A program made the position numbers and the translations under genes. Below the pieces are notes generated by a model that did not search any database, had not been told where the DNA came from, and worked only from the letters and a program-made list of their open reading frames with translations. From contig NZ_LS990887.1 of NCBI RefSeq assembly GCF_900411315.1, positions 1,259,230-1,316,598 of the forward strand: a stretch of 57,369 bases of DNA. The letters run 5' to 3'. Source of the stretch: Corynebacterium senegalense. GTDB taxonomy: Bacteria > Actinomycetota > Actinomycetes > Mycobacteriales > Mycobacteriaceae. Shown here piece by piece: positions 16,475 through 24,542 of this stretch (positions are counted from its first letter, which is position 1; every line of letters begins with the position of its first letter).

Positions 16475-16957
16475 CTAGTCCAGGCAGTCGGCAAGTTCGC
16501 CGGAGAAGCCGAGCTCGTCGGCGATGCGCTCGATGGCCTCCCCCGGCTCCTCGTCGCTGTCCACGATGATGCTGAGGACCTGTTCGGACAGGCCGAGGTC
16601 CTCGAGGATCGCGAAATCGCCCTCGGCCCAGCCGTCGATGTCATCGAGCGACTCCGGGGCGATGTCGGGGATCTCCGCCCCCGCCTCGTCGAGGATCTCG
16701 GCGGCGAAGTCGTCGTCCACCGCCATCGTCGCGTCCGAGATGAGGAGGCGGGTGCGCGAGGGGCCCGGGCGCACGATCACGAAGTAGTCCTCCTCCACGT
16801 TGAGGAGCGCGAAGGCCGCGCCCTCGCTGCGCAGCGCGCGCACCGCCGCCACCGAGGTGTCGAGGGAGGTGAAGTCGTCCTCGAATTCGCGCACGACCCA
16901 CGCGCCATCGCGCGCGGCGACGGTGACGGCGAAACCATCCTCGTAATCCTGGCTCAT
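16475..16957 (-). CDS. tRNA adenosine deaminase-associated protein
   Basis: 160 aa, acidic, cytosolic. Genes of this actinobacterial family sit directly upstream of tadA, as here (4-nt gap), hence the usual name; no activity is established. Visible features are a central beta-rich stretch (AFALLNVEEDYFVIVRPGPSRTRLLISDA) and an acidic C-terminal half. It ends with Asp-rich LADCLD. A TATCCT hexamer 10 nt before the ATG suggests a near-leaderless transcript. The gene diverges from tyrA with 39 bp between the two starts. Confidence 0.85.
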   Translation of the reverse strand: MSQDYEDGFAVTVAARDGAWVVREFEDDFTSLDTSVAAVRALRSEGAAFALLNVEEDYFVIVRPGPSRTRLLISDATMAVDDDFAAEILDEAGAEIPDIAPESLDDIDGWAEGDFAILEDLGLSEQVLSIIVDSDEEPGEAIERIADELGFSGELADCLD

Positions 16958-16996
16958 GCCTAGTGAGGATAGCGGGGTTGTGTAAGACTTGTCACC

Positions 16997-18031
16997 GTGA
17001 CTGATCAGTACCCGCAACCGCTTCGCCCCCTCTGCATTGTCGGCCTCGGGCTCATCGGCGGGTCCATCATGCGCGACGCCGCAACGGCAGGCGCGGAGGT
17101 GTTCGGGCACACGCTCTCGCGCTCCGGCGCGCGGCAGGCGCAGCGCGACGGCTACGCAGTCTCCCACGATCTCGCCGAGACCCTCGCGCGCGCCGCGGAG
17201 GACGACGCGCTCATCGTGATCGCCACGCCGATGCACGCGGTCGCGCAGATCCTCGACGCCGTCGTCGAGCACGCCCCGGGGTGCGGGATCACTGACGTCG
17301 TGAGCGTGAAGCAGCCCGTTTACGACCTCATTATCGAGCGCGGGCTGCAGGGACAGTACGTGGGCGGGCACCCGATGTCGGGCACCGAGAACTCCGGGTG
17401 GAACGCCGCCCAGGAGGGCCTGTTCCACCGCGCGGCGTGGGCCGTGACCTACGACTGGGCGGTGGAGCTCGACGAGGAGGGAAAGCGGGTGCCCCAGGAA
17501 TGGGCGGACCTGTTCACCCAGGTGTGCAAGCTCGCCGCGCTGACCGGCGCCGAGGCCGTGCCCGTCTCGGTCTCCCGCCACGACGAGGCCGTCGCCCGCG
17601 TCTCCCACCTGCCCCACGTGCTCGCGGAGGCGCTGTCCATCGTCGGTGACAAGGGCGGCACCCTCGCCCAGTCCCTCGCCGCGGGATCGTTCAGGGGGGC
17701 CACACGCGTCGCCGGGACGGACCCCGTTCTCGTGCGCAACATGGTGGAGACCAACGCCGCGGCCCTCGTCCCCACTCTCGACGAGTTCATCGCCCTGCTC
17801 CAGCAGGTCCGGGACGGGCTGGCCGGCGAGAAGCCCTCGATGAAGGACCTGGCCGAGTACGGCAACCGCGCCTACGTGCGCATCAACGCCCGCTCCGGGG
17901 CGCGCCGCGAGTCGGTCTCGCCGGTGCGGATCTCGTCGCGCCCCGTCATGCGCGTCCACCCCGGGGCGCCCGGCTGGGTGGGGCACCTGAGGCAGATCGA
18001 GTCACTCGGCGGACGCGTCGAGGTGTTCTAG
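16997..18031 (+). CDS. tyrA: Prephenate (or arogenate) dehydrogenase, tyrosine biosynthesis
   Basis: 344 aa. The Rossmann motif is CIVGLGLIGGSIMRDAATAG. The active-site region is VGGHPMSGTENSGWNAAQEG, with the conserved His, followed by HDEAVARVSHLPHVLAEAL. It oxidatively decarboxylates prephenate or arogenate in the last steps to tyrosine. C. glutamicum TyrA is reported to prefer arogenate; which substrate applies here cannot be read from the sequence. The GTG start is preceded by TAAGAC 8 nt upstream. A terminator hairpin follows at 18171. Confidence 0.92.
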   Translation: MTDQYPQPLRPLCIVGLGLIGGSIMRDAATAGAEVFGHTLSRSGARQAQRDGYAVSHDLAETLARAAEDDALIVIATPMHAVAQILDAVVEHAPGCGITDVVSVKQPVYDLIIERGLQGQYVGGHPMSGTENSGWNAAQEGLFHRAAWAVTYDWAVELDEEGKRVPQEWADLFTQVCKLAALTGAEAVPVSVSRHDEAVARVSHLPHVLAEALSIVGDKGGTLAQSLAAGSFRGATRVAGTDPVLVRNMVETNAAALVPTLDEFIALLQQVRDGLAGEKPSMKDLAEYGNRAYVRINARSGARRESVSPVRISSRPVMRVHPGAPGWVGHLRQIESLGGRVEVF

Positions 18032-18036
18032 GCCCC

Positions 18037-18049
18037 GCTTCGCGACGCC
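18037..18049 (+). repeat. Intergenic copy of the GCTTNNCGACGCC motif
   Basis: GCTTCGCGACGCC lies 5 bp after the tyrA stop codon, in non-coding DNA. Confidence 0.7.
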
Positions 18050-18170
18050 CCGTCGGGCGCCTCAGTTTTCGCGCCGCTGCCCCCTGGCTGCGCAGGCCGT
18101 GACCCCGTGGGGAACAGGACGCTGGCTCCCTGACGCTGAGAAACCTCATATAGAGCTACTCCCTAACGCG

Positions 18171-18194
18171 GAAACCCCGCCGAAGCGGGGTTTC
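18171..18194. terminator. Terminator hairpin between tyrA and tRNA-Arg
   Basis: A perfect 10-bp stem (GAAACCCCGC with GCGGGGTTTC) closes on the tetraloop CGAA. It can end tyrA on the plus strand and the tRNA-Arg transcript on the minus strand. The core recurs at 19782 after the second tRNA-Arg. Confidence 0.8.
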
Positions 18195-18200
18195 AGGTGG

Positions 18201-18273
18201 TGCGCCCGGAGGGATTCGAACCCCCAACCTTCTGATCCGTAGTCAGATGCTCTATCCGTTGAGCTACGGGCGC
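18201..18273 (-). tRNA. tRNA-Arg (anticodon ACG), copy 1
   Basis: Acceptor GCGCCCG pairs with CGGGCGC. The anticodon arm TCTGA-CTACGGA-TCAGA gives ACG, which TadA would convert to ICG. CCA is encoded (18200-18198). The sequence is identical to the copy at 19810-19882. Confidence 0.97.
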
Positions 18274-18340
18274 GGTGTCGTTGACAACGAAAAGGAACTT
18301 TACACCGCGCCCCGCGCACCTCCAAAACGCCTGCACAGCG

Positions 18341-19693
18341 CTAGATTCCGAGAACCGCCTTGGCGATGAAGAAGTAGATGATCAGGCCGGTGGCGTCGCA
18401 GAAGGTCGAGATGAAGGGGTTGGAGAACACGGCCGGGTCCGCCCCGACGGCCTTGGCCACGATGGGCATCATGCCGCCGACGGTGGCCGAGATGGAGCAG
18501 ATCAGGAACAGGGTGGAGCCGATCACGATGCCGATGTCGGCGCCGTAGACCGCCGAGGCGACGGCCAGGCCGAGGGTGCCCAGGACGGCGCCGAGCATCA
18601 TGCCCACCCGCAGCTCGCGCCACATGACTTCGAGGATGTCGCGCTTGCGGACGTCGTCTAGCGCGAGCGCGCGCGTGACCGTCGTGGCCGCCTGGTTTCC
18701 GGTGTTTCCGCCCGTGCCCGTGAGCAGCGGGATGAACAGGGAGAGCACCACGGCCTTTTCCAGGGTCTCCTCGAAGACGTCGAGGACCTGGACGGTGAGG
18801 GTGGCGGAGACGGCGAGGACGAGCAGCCAGACGATGCGGCTGCGGACCAGCTGCTGGACCGGCGTGGACAGGTACGGCTTGCCGAGCGGCTCGGAGGCGC
18901 CGGTGCGGGCCGAGTCCTCGGTGTCGGCGTGCTCGACGACGTCCTGGGCCTCGTCGTAGGTGAAGATGCCCACGAGGCGGTTGTCTTCGTCCACCACGGG
19001 CACGGCGAGCATGTCGGTGGACATGAGCCAGCGGGCGGCGCCCTCGACCTCGTCGGTCGCGCGCACGGGGGTCGCCTCCGAGAGCACGTCGCCGATCAGC
19101 TGGTCGCCGTAGCTGCGGAAGAGGCGGCGCAGGCTGGTCACGCCGACGAGGCCGCGGTCGTCGTCGATGACGGGGATGGTGTAGATCGTCTCCAGCTTCT
19201 CCACGTCCGCGCGGAGCATGTCGACGACCTGCTGCACCGTCATCCCGGGCGTGACGTCCGGCACGGCCGGGGACATGCTGCGCCCCACCGTGCCCTTGCC
19301 GTAGCCGAGCACGACGTTGGTAACGCGCTGGTCGTCCTCGTCGAGGTCCTGGAGCAGGCGCTCCGCGATCTGCGCGGGAAGGTTGTCCAGCAGGGCGACG
19401 CGGTCCTCGGCGCCCATCGAGTCGAAGTAGTCGACCACGTTGTCGTCGCCAAGCGCTGCCACGATGTCGGCCTGGTGGCCGGGGTTGAGCACGTCGAAGA
19501 CGGCGAGCGAGCGCTCCGGGGGCAGCATGCGCAGCACCTTCGCGCCGTCGACGGAGGCGAGGCGCTCGACCAGGCTCGTGATCTCGCGCAGCGACATCGA
19601 CTCCAGCTGCGCCTGCATGTGCTCGAGCTCGCCGGGGCTGACGTCGCGGCGTCTCCCCAGCCGCTGGAACAGTTTCGCACCCGACCTCGCCAT
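18341..19693 (-). CDS. mgtE: Magnesium transporter MgtE
   Basis: 450 aa, the normal size for this Mg2+ channel. The order of domains is: an N-terminal superhelical domain (about residues 30-140, LESMSLREITSLVERLASV), two CBS domains (about 145-265) acting as the Mg2+ sensor, a connecting helix, and five transmembrane helices from about residue 290. The pore signature is PLLTGTGGNTGNQAATTVTRAL. The ATG at 19693 was chosen because it begins the family N-terminus; a -10-like TAGTGT lies upstream on the minus strand. No M-box riboswitch is visible. It lies alone between two identical tRNA-Arg genes. Confidence 0.95.
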   Translation of the reverse strand: MARSGAKLFQRLGRRRDVSPGELEHMQAQLESMSLREITSLVERLASVDGAKVLRMLPPERSLAVFDVLNPGHQADIVAALGDDNVVDYFDSMGAEDRVALLDNLPAQIAERLLQDLDEDDQRVTNVVLGYGKGTVGRSMSPAVPDVTPGMTVQQVVDMLRADVEKLETIYTIPVIDDDRGLVGVTSLRRLFRSYGDQLIGDVLSEATPVRATDEVEGAARWLMSTDMLAVPVVDEDNRLVGIFTYDEAQDVVEHADTEDSARTGASEPLGKPYLSTPVQQLVRSRIVWLLVLAVSATLTVQVLDVFEETLEKAVVLSLFIPLLTGTGGNTGNQAATTVTRALALDDVRKRDILEVMWRELRVGMMLGAVLGTLGLAVASAVYGADIGIVIGSTLFLICSISATVGGMMPIVAKAVGADPAVFSNPFISTFCDATGLIIYFFIAKAVLGI

Positions 19694-19781
19694 GACTCGA
19701 CCGCCTTTGACCTCTCGATTCGCTGCCCGCGCTAAGCCCACACAACACTACAGTGTCCCGCCCGCCCCCCAGGCAACACAA

Positions 19782-19801
19782 AACCCCGCCGAAGCGGGGT
19801 T
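19782..19801. terminator. Terminator hairpin after second tRNA-Arg
   Basis: AACCCCGC-CGAA-GCGGGGTT is the same hairpin core as at 18171. It lies just beyond the 3' end of the tRNA-Arg at 19810 on the minus strand. Confidence 0.8.
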
Positions 19802-19809
19802 GTGGTTGG

Positions 19810-19882
19810 TGCGCCCGGAGGGATTCGAACCCCCAACCTTCTGATCCGTAGTCAGATGCTCTATCCGTTGAGCTACGGGCGC
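19810..19882 (-). tRNA. tRNA-Arg (anticodon ACG), copy 2
   Basis: Same sequence as the copy at 18201-18273, with CCA at 19809-19807. It follows tRNA-Ser(GCT) in the direction of transcription with almost no gap, so the two are probably cotranscribed. Confidence 0.97.
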
Positions 19883-19886
19883 GTGG

Positions 19887-19975
19887 CGGAGACGACAGGA
19901 TTTGAACCTGCGGCCCTCCGCAAAGAGGGCAACTCCTTAGCAGGGAGCCCCATTCGGCCACTCTGGCACGTCTCC
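19887..19975 (-). tRNA. tRNA-Ser (anticodon GCT)
   Basis: Acceptor GGAGACG pairs with CGTCTCC. The anticodon loop CTGCTAA gives GCT (AGC/AGU codons). The variable arm is long (GTTGCCCTCTTTGCGGAGG) and CCA is encoded at 19886-19884. It is upstream of tRNA-Arg copy 2. Confidence 0.96.
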
Positions 19976-20191
19976 AGACCTCGTTGAATACTACCCAACG
20001 ACGGGGCCGGCGGCCAAATGCCCGCCGCCGGCGGGTTACCCACCTGGGCCACAAACGCTCACAGGATTCGTCCAGCCTAGCACAGGCAAGGCTTGGCTAA
20101 GTCCTCGCATTACCCCAGCGACATGGGGGTTTAACCGAACGTTAACCGTGCAGCATAAGTGGCGTACCCAGTCCCAGAAAGGAGGCCACCC

Positions 20192-20773
20192 ATGGCCGTC
20201 TCCTCCACACTCCTCACCATGGTGGGCATCGACCTCGCCGCCATGGCCCTGCTCGTCTTCGGGGTGTACTTCCCCCGCCACCAGCGCAGCGACCTCGTCG
20301 TCGCCTTCCTCGGCGTCAACGTCGGCGTCCTCGGGGTCGCCAGCGTCCTCGCCACCTCGGAGATCGGCGTCGGGCTCGGGATGGGGCTCTTCGGAGTCCT
20401 CTCCATCATCCGCCTGCGCAGCTCCGAGATCTCCCAGCGCGAGGTCGCCTACTACTTCGCCGCCCTGGCCATCGGCCTGATCTGCGGCATCTCCGGCAGC
20501 CCGCTAACGGCCGGCGCCGTGGTCGCCCTCATCGTCGCCGTGCTCGCGGCCGCCGACGGCATGTACTCCCGCCACACCCAGGAAACGCTGCTCGTCGACC
20601 ACGCCTACACCGACCGCCTCTCCCTCGAGGACCGCGTCGCCGAGCTGACCGGGGCGGAGGTCCTCGGCCTCGACGTGCTCCGCCTCGACTTCGTCAACGA
20701 CACCACCCTCGTCAACGCGCGCCTGCGCCGCCACGAGCTCGTCGTGCGCAACACCCCGGTAGGTGTCAGCTGA
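20192..20773 (+). CDS. DUF4956-family membrane protein
   Basis: 193 aa. The first 115 residues form about four membrane helices (LLTMVGIDLAAMALLVFGVYF, LVVAFLGVNVGVLGVASVLA, MGLFGVLSIIRL, ALAIGLICGISGSP, AVVALIVAVLAAADGMY). A cytosolic C-terminal domain of about 75 residues follows. The FGVLSIIRLRSSEISQREVAYYF signature is typical of DUF4956. A strong ribosome binding site (GAAAGGAGG) precedes the ATG. The stop overlaps the ATG of the VTC-domain gene (TGATG). In other bacteria this family is found beside VTC-domain proteins; its function is unknown. Confidence 0.85.
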   Translation: MAVSSTLLTMVGIDLAAMALLVFGVYFPRHQRSDLVVAFLGVNVGVLGVASVLATSEIGVGLGMGLFGVLSIIRLRSSEISQREVAYYFAALAIGLICGISGSPLTAGAVVALIVAVLAAADGMYSRHTQETLLVDHAYTDRLSLEDRVAELTGAEVLGLDVLRLDFVNDTTLVNARLRRHELVVRNTPVGVS

Positions 20774-21489
20774 TGCTGGAGACGATCACGCTCGAGCAGC
20801 TCAACAGCCGCGACGCCATGATGACCCGCGTCGACCGCAAGTACCTCATCCGCCACAGCCACCTCGAGCTCCTCCTCGACGGCCTGCCCGCAGGGACGAG
20901 GGTCCTCGACATCGCGGGGACGACCCGCCAGCGCTACACCACCGTGTACTACGACACGCCCGACCTGCGCTGCTACCACGACGCCGCCTACCGCCGCCGC
21001 CTGCGCTTCAAGGTCCGCACCCGCACCTACGAGGACACCGGCGTGTCCTTCCTGGAGGTCAAGACCAAGGGCCCGCGCGGGGTCACCGTCAAGCAGCGCA
21101 CGCTTGTCGACGCCACACCGGCCTCCTGGCTCACACACTCGCTCGGCGGGCGGCTGCGCGAGGGGGACGTCGACAAGCTGGCCCCGGTGCTCACCAACAC
21201 CTACCGGCGGATGACGCTCAGCCCGCCCGACGCTGGGCGCGCGACCATCGACACCGACCTGACCTGGACCTCCGGGTCCACCCTGGAGGGACTCGACCTG
21301 GTCTTCGTAGAAACGAAATCCACCGCCACCCCCTCTTCCATCGACCGGCTGCTCTGGTCGCGCGGCCACCGCCCCGTCAGCGTGTCCAAGTTCGGCTGCG
21401 GCATGGCCGCCCTCCACCCGGAGCTTCCCGCCGGCAAATGGACCCGCACCCTCAACCGCCACTTCGAAAGGACCACCTCCCATGCGTAA
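20773..21489 (+). CDS. VTC-domain protein, putative polyphosphate polymerase
   Basis: 238 aa, soluble. It belongs to the CYTH-like superfamily and resembles the catalytic domain of yeast VTC4, which makes polyphosphate. The tunnel-lining basic and acidic motifs are recognisable: TRVDRKYLIRHSHLE, RQRYTTVYYDTPDLRCYHDA, RRRLRFKVRTRTYEDTG, FLEVKTKGPRG, and VFVETKS. In bacteria such proteins are almost always annotated by this domain only; no product has been shown here. It starts on the last base of the DUF4956 gene and overlaps the lipoprotein gene by 8 bp, so the three are one operon. Confidence 0.85.
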   Translation: MLETITLEQLNSRDAMMTRVDRKYLIRHSHLELLLDGLPAGTRVLDIAGTTRQRYTTVYYDTPDLRCYHDAAYRRRLRFKVRTRTYEDTGVSFLEVKTKGPRGVTVKQRTLVDATPASWLTHSLGGRLREGDVDKLAPVLTNTYRRMTLSPPDAGRATIDTDLTWTSGSTLEGLDLVFVETKSTATPSSIDRLLWSRGHRPVSVSKFGCGMAALHPELPAGKWTRTLNRHFERTTSHA

Positions 21490-23170
21490 GTACCTCGCCC
21501 TCGCCGCCGCCTGCTCCCTCACCCTCGCCTCCTGCACCGCCCTCGACGCCGACGGCTCCTTCACCGCCAGCGCCGCCTCGGAAACCACCGCCAGCTCCGC
21601 GGCGGACGCCGACACCACCAACCCACCGACCGCGCAGCAGCAGCTGGCCGCGAACTCCCAGGCCACCACCGTCGAGGCCGACACCTCCGGCGCCACCGAC
21701 TGGGACGGCGGAGAGATCACCGGCGGCGTCTACCGCATCACGGGCACCCACGACCGCGTCACCGTCAACGCCCCCGACCAGCAGGTGGTGCTCATCCTGG
21801 ACAGCGCGACCATCACCGGGCAGATCTCTGTCGACGCCGGCGACGCCGCACTGGTGCTGGAGGGCGACTCCACCGTCGCGGCCGAGGGCGTGGGCACCGA
21901 CGCCGGGGCAATCAACGCCGCCTCCGACCTCACCGTCACCGGGTCCGGCTCCCTGCGCGTGACGTCCTCGGGCGACGGCGTGGTGGCCAAGGACGACCTC
22001 GTCGTCCAGTCGGGCACCCTCACGGTCGACGCCGCCGACGACGGCCTGCGCGGCACCGACTCCGTCACCCTCGCCGGCGGCGCGGTCACCGTTACCGCCG
22101 GCGCCGACGCCGTCACCTCCACCAAGGACGCGGCTGAGGACGCGACGAAGGGCTGGATCAGCCTGAGCGGGGCCACGGCCACCCTCACCGCGGGCGACGA
22201 CGCCCTCTCCGCCTCCACCGACGTGATCCTCACGGACGGCACGCTGAACGCCACCGCGACCGACAAGGGCATCTCCGCCGGCCGCTACATCCTCGCTTCG
22301 GGCGGCGAGGCCACCATCGACGCCCAGGACGACGCCGTCCACTCCGACGGCGCCCTGCGACTCAGCGGCGGCACCCTCGCCGCCAGCGCCGGCGACGACG
22401 GCATCCACGCCGAGGTGGCGGCCGTGCTCGACGGGGCGGACGTGACCGTCGCCAAGTCCGGCGAGGCCCTCGAGGGCGGCCTCATCACCATCTCGGCCGG
22501 CACCGTCGACTTCACCTCCACCGACGACGGCATCAACGCCTCCGGCTCCACCACCGTCGAGGAGGGCGAGGCGGCCGTCGCCGAGTCGGGCGATGCCGGA
22601 AATACCGGTGCCACTGACGCGGCCGACACCGGCGCCGGGATGCCCCCGATGTCCTTCATGCTGGAGGGTCAGGCGGGCCAGCCGCCGCAGGGCGGGATGG
22701 ACGCCTCCACCGGCGAGCAGCTGACGATCTCCGGCGGCACCGTCACCGTCAACGCGGGCGGCGACGGCCTGGACTCCAACGGCGACGCCACCATCAGCGG
22801 CGGCTCGACCACCGTGTTCGGCCCCACCGACAACGGCAACGGCGCGCTCGACGTGGCGGGGACCTTCACCGTCTCCGGCGGCTCCCTGCTGGCGGTCGGC
22901 TCCGCCGGGATGGCCGAAACCCCCGACTCCTCCAGCGCCCAGGCCTGGATCCAGTCCTCCATCAGCGCCGCGGCGGGGGACACCGTCGAGGTCACGGGCC
23001 AGGACGGCAGCGTGCTCGCCTCGGTGACCACCCCGAAGGTCGCACAGAACCTCGTCTACTCCTCCCCGGACGTCGCGGCCGGGCAGACCTACCAGGTCAA
23101 CGGGACGGCCGTGACCACGAACACGGCCACCGCCGCGGGCAGGGGGATGGGCGGCCCGGGCCCGCGCTAA
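21482..23170 (+). CDS. Secreted beta-helix lipoprotein (DUF4353 / Cthe_2159-like carbohydrate-binding type)
   Basis: 562 aa. A lipoprotein signal (YLALAAACSLTLASC, Cys at residue 18) would anchor it to the outer face of the membrane. A low-complexity Ala/Thr/Asp linker comes next. From about residue 60 repeats of some 20-25 residues follow, each built like DDGL ... SGGTLTVTA, the pattern of a parallel beta-helix with Asp pairs that may bind calcium. A Met/Gln/Gly-rich insertion lies around residues 380-410, and the protein ends in a Gly-rich tail. The relative Cthe_2159 binds acidic polysaccharide; extending that to this protein is inference. It is the third gene of the DUF4956-VTC operon. 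Confidence 0.82.
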   Translation: MRKYLALAAACSLTLASCTALDADGSFTASAASETTASSAADADTTNPPTAQQQLAANSQATTVEADTSGATDWDGGEITGGVYRITGTHDRVTVNAPDQQVVLILDSATITGQISVDAGDAALVLEGDSTVAAEGVGTDAGAINAASDLTVTGSGSLRVTSSGDGVVAKDDLVVQSGTLTVDAADDGLRGTDSVTLAGGAVTVTAGADAVTSTKDAAEDATKGWISLSGATATLTAGDDALSASTDVILTDGTLNATATDKGISAGRYILASGGEATIDAQDDAVHSDGALRLSGGTLAASAGDDGIHAEVAAVLDGADVTVAKSGEALEGGLITISAGTVDFTSTDDGINASGSTTVEEGEAAVAESGDAGNTGATDAADTGAGMPPMSFMLEGQAGQPPQGGMDASTGEQLTISGGTVTVNAGGDGLDSNGDATISGGSTTVFGPTDNGNGALDVAGTFTVSGGSLLAVGSAGMAETPDSSSAQAWIQSSISAAAGDTVEVTGQDGSVLASVTTPKVAQNLVYSSPDVAAGQTYQVNGTAVTTNTATAAGRGMGGPGPR

Positions 23171-23212
23171 ACCGCCTGCCGGGCGGGCGGCTTCGGGCTA
23201 CCCTCAGGATCT

Positions 23213-24343
23213 ATGACGAATCTGCCCCGCCCCGACATCGACCCCGACGGCCTCCTCGAGTACTCGGTCGTCTTCACCGACCGTTCCCTGAACCACATGT
23301 CGCAGAAGTTCATCACGGCTGCGCAGGAGATTCTGGGGATCCTCACCTCCGCCTACAACGCCGACACCGCGGCCCTCGTCCCGGGCGGCGGGACGGGCGC
23401 GATGGAGGCGGTGGCCCGCCAGCTCTTCACCGGCAGGAAGGTTCTCATCCTGCGCTCCGGCCCGTTCACCTTCCGCTGGTCGCAGATCATCGAGGCCGGT
23501 GCGATCACCGACCGGGTCGAGGTCCTCAACGCCCGCCCGACATCCGACACGCCCAACCCCTCCTTCGCCCCGCCTTCGCTTGACGACGTCCGAGCGGCCG
23601 TCGAGAAGTTCTCCCCCGACGTGATCGTCACCGCGCACACGGAGACGGCCGCCGGCCTCACGCTCCCCGCCGACTACCTGCGCGGCCTCGGCGGGATCGC
23701 CGAGGAGGCGGGCGCCCTGTTCGTCCTCGACTGCATCGCCGCCGGCGCCTCCTTCACCGACATGAAGGACGCGGGGGTCAACGTGCTGGTCTCCGCCCCG
23801 CAGAAGTCCTGGTCCGGCTCCCCGGCCACCGGCTACGTCATGCTCGACGCGAAGGCCCGCGAGGCCGTGAACTCCTCGCAGTCCACCTCCTTCACCCTCG
23901 ACCTGAAGAAGTGGCTGGAGATCTTCGAGGGCTACCGCGAGGGCAAGGCCGGCTACCACTCCACGCTGCCGACGGACACGATCGTGCACAACCTGGAGAT
24001 CATGAAGGAATCCACCCGCGACGGTCTGGACACCCTCGCCTCCCGCCAGGAGAAGCTGGGCCGGCTCGTGCGCGAGGCCGCCTACGAGCGCGGCTACACC
24101 TCCGTCGCCGCCGAGGGGTACGAGTCCAACGGCGTGGTCGTCCTCTACTCCAAGACCCCCGAGCAGCAGTCCGGCGCCGCCTTCAAGGCGCACGGCCTGC
24201 AGATCGCCTCGGGCGTGCCGCTGAAGATCGACGAGGGCGAGGACTTCTCCACCTTCCGCATCGGCCTGTTCGGCCTGGACAAGTGGGAGGACCCCGAGGC
24301 GGCGGCGCAGCGCTTCATCGAGGCGCTCGACCAGATCGGCTAG
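23213..24343 (+). CDS. Class V aminotransferase family protein
   Basis: 376 aa. It is a fold-type I PLP enzyme of the alanine-glyoxylate/serine-pyruvate aminotransferase group. VPGGGTGAMEAVARQLF lies at the PLP-phosphate end, TAHTETAAGLTLPADYLRGL and LFVLDCIAAGASFTDM give the cofactor Asp, and the Schiff-base lysine is in SAPQKSWSGSPATGYVML. The C-terminal part ends FRIGLFGLDKWEDPE. The substrate is unknown. TACCCT lies about 10 nt before the ATG, so the transcript is nearly leaderless. A hairpin at 24362 follows the stop. Confidence 0.85.
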   Translation: MTNLPRPDIDPDGLLEYSVVFTDRSLNHMSQKFITAAQEILGILTSAYNADTAALVPGGGTGAMEAVARQLFTGRKVLILRSGPFTFRWSQIIEAGAITDRVEVLNARPTSDTPNPSFAPPSLDDVRAAVEKFSPDVIVTAHTETAAGLTLPADYLRGLGGIAEEAGALFVLDCIAAGASFTDMKDAGVNVLVSAPQKSWSGSPATGYVMLDAKAREAVNSSQSTSFTLDLKKWLEIFEGYREGKAGYHSTLPTDTIVHNLEIMKESTRDGLDTLASRQEKLGRLVREAAYERGYTSVAAEGYESNGVVVLYSKTPEQQSGAAFKAHGLQIASGVPLKIDEGEDFSTFRIGLFGLDKWEDPEAAAQRFIEALDQIG

Positions 24344-24350
24344 AACCCCC

Positions 24351-24395
24351 AAAAAGCTCAGGAACCCGGGCCGCACGGTGCGTGCGCCCGGGTTC
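24351..24395 (-). terminator. Terminator after tRNA-Ser(TGA)
   Basis: GAACCCGGG pairs with CCCGGGTTC (24362-24395), enclosing an inner G+C-rich hairpin. On the minus strand it is followed by CTGAGCTTTTT. The plus-strand side lacks a T run, so it mainly serves the tRNA. Confidence 0.75.
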
Positions 24396-24403
24396 TGCCG
24401 TGG

Positions 24404-24488
<85 letters not shown>

Positions 24489-24523
24489 AGCGCACTGATC
24501 TTAGCCCGGATGCGCAAAACTTG

Positions 24524-24542
24524 GATAATCTGGGGCGGCATG
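24524..24542 (+). promoter_or_regulatory. Promoter of the quinone oxidoreductase-like gene
   Basis: GATAAT (24524-24529) lies 10 nt before the ATG at 24540. The 5' untranslated region would be only a few bases and there is no ribosome binding site. Confidence 0.5.

Noticed and set aside
19694..19809. M-box magnesium riboswitch before mgtE
   Set aside because: Between mgtE and the second tRNA-Arg there are only about 115 bp, including a terminator; no M-box stem pattern can be found.
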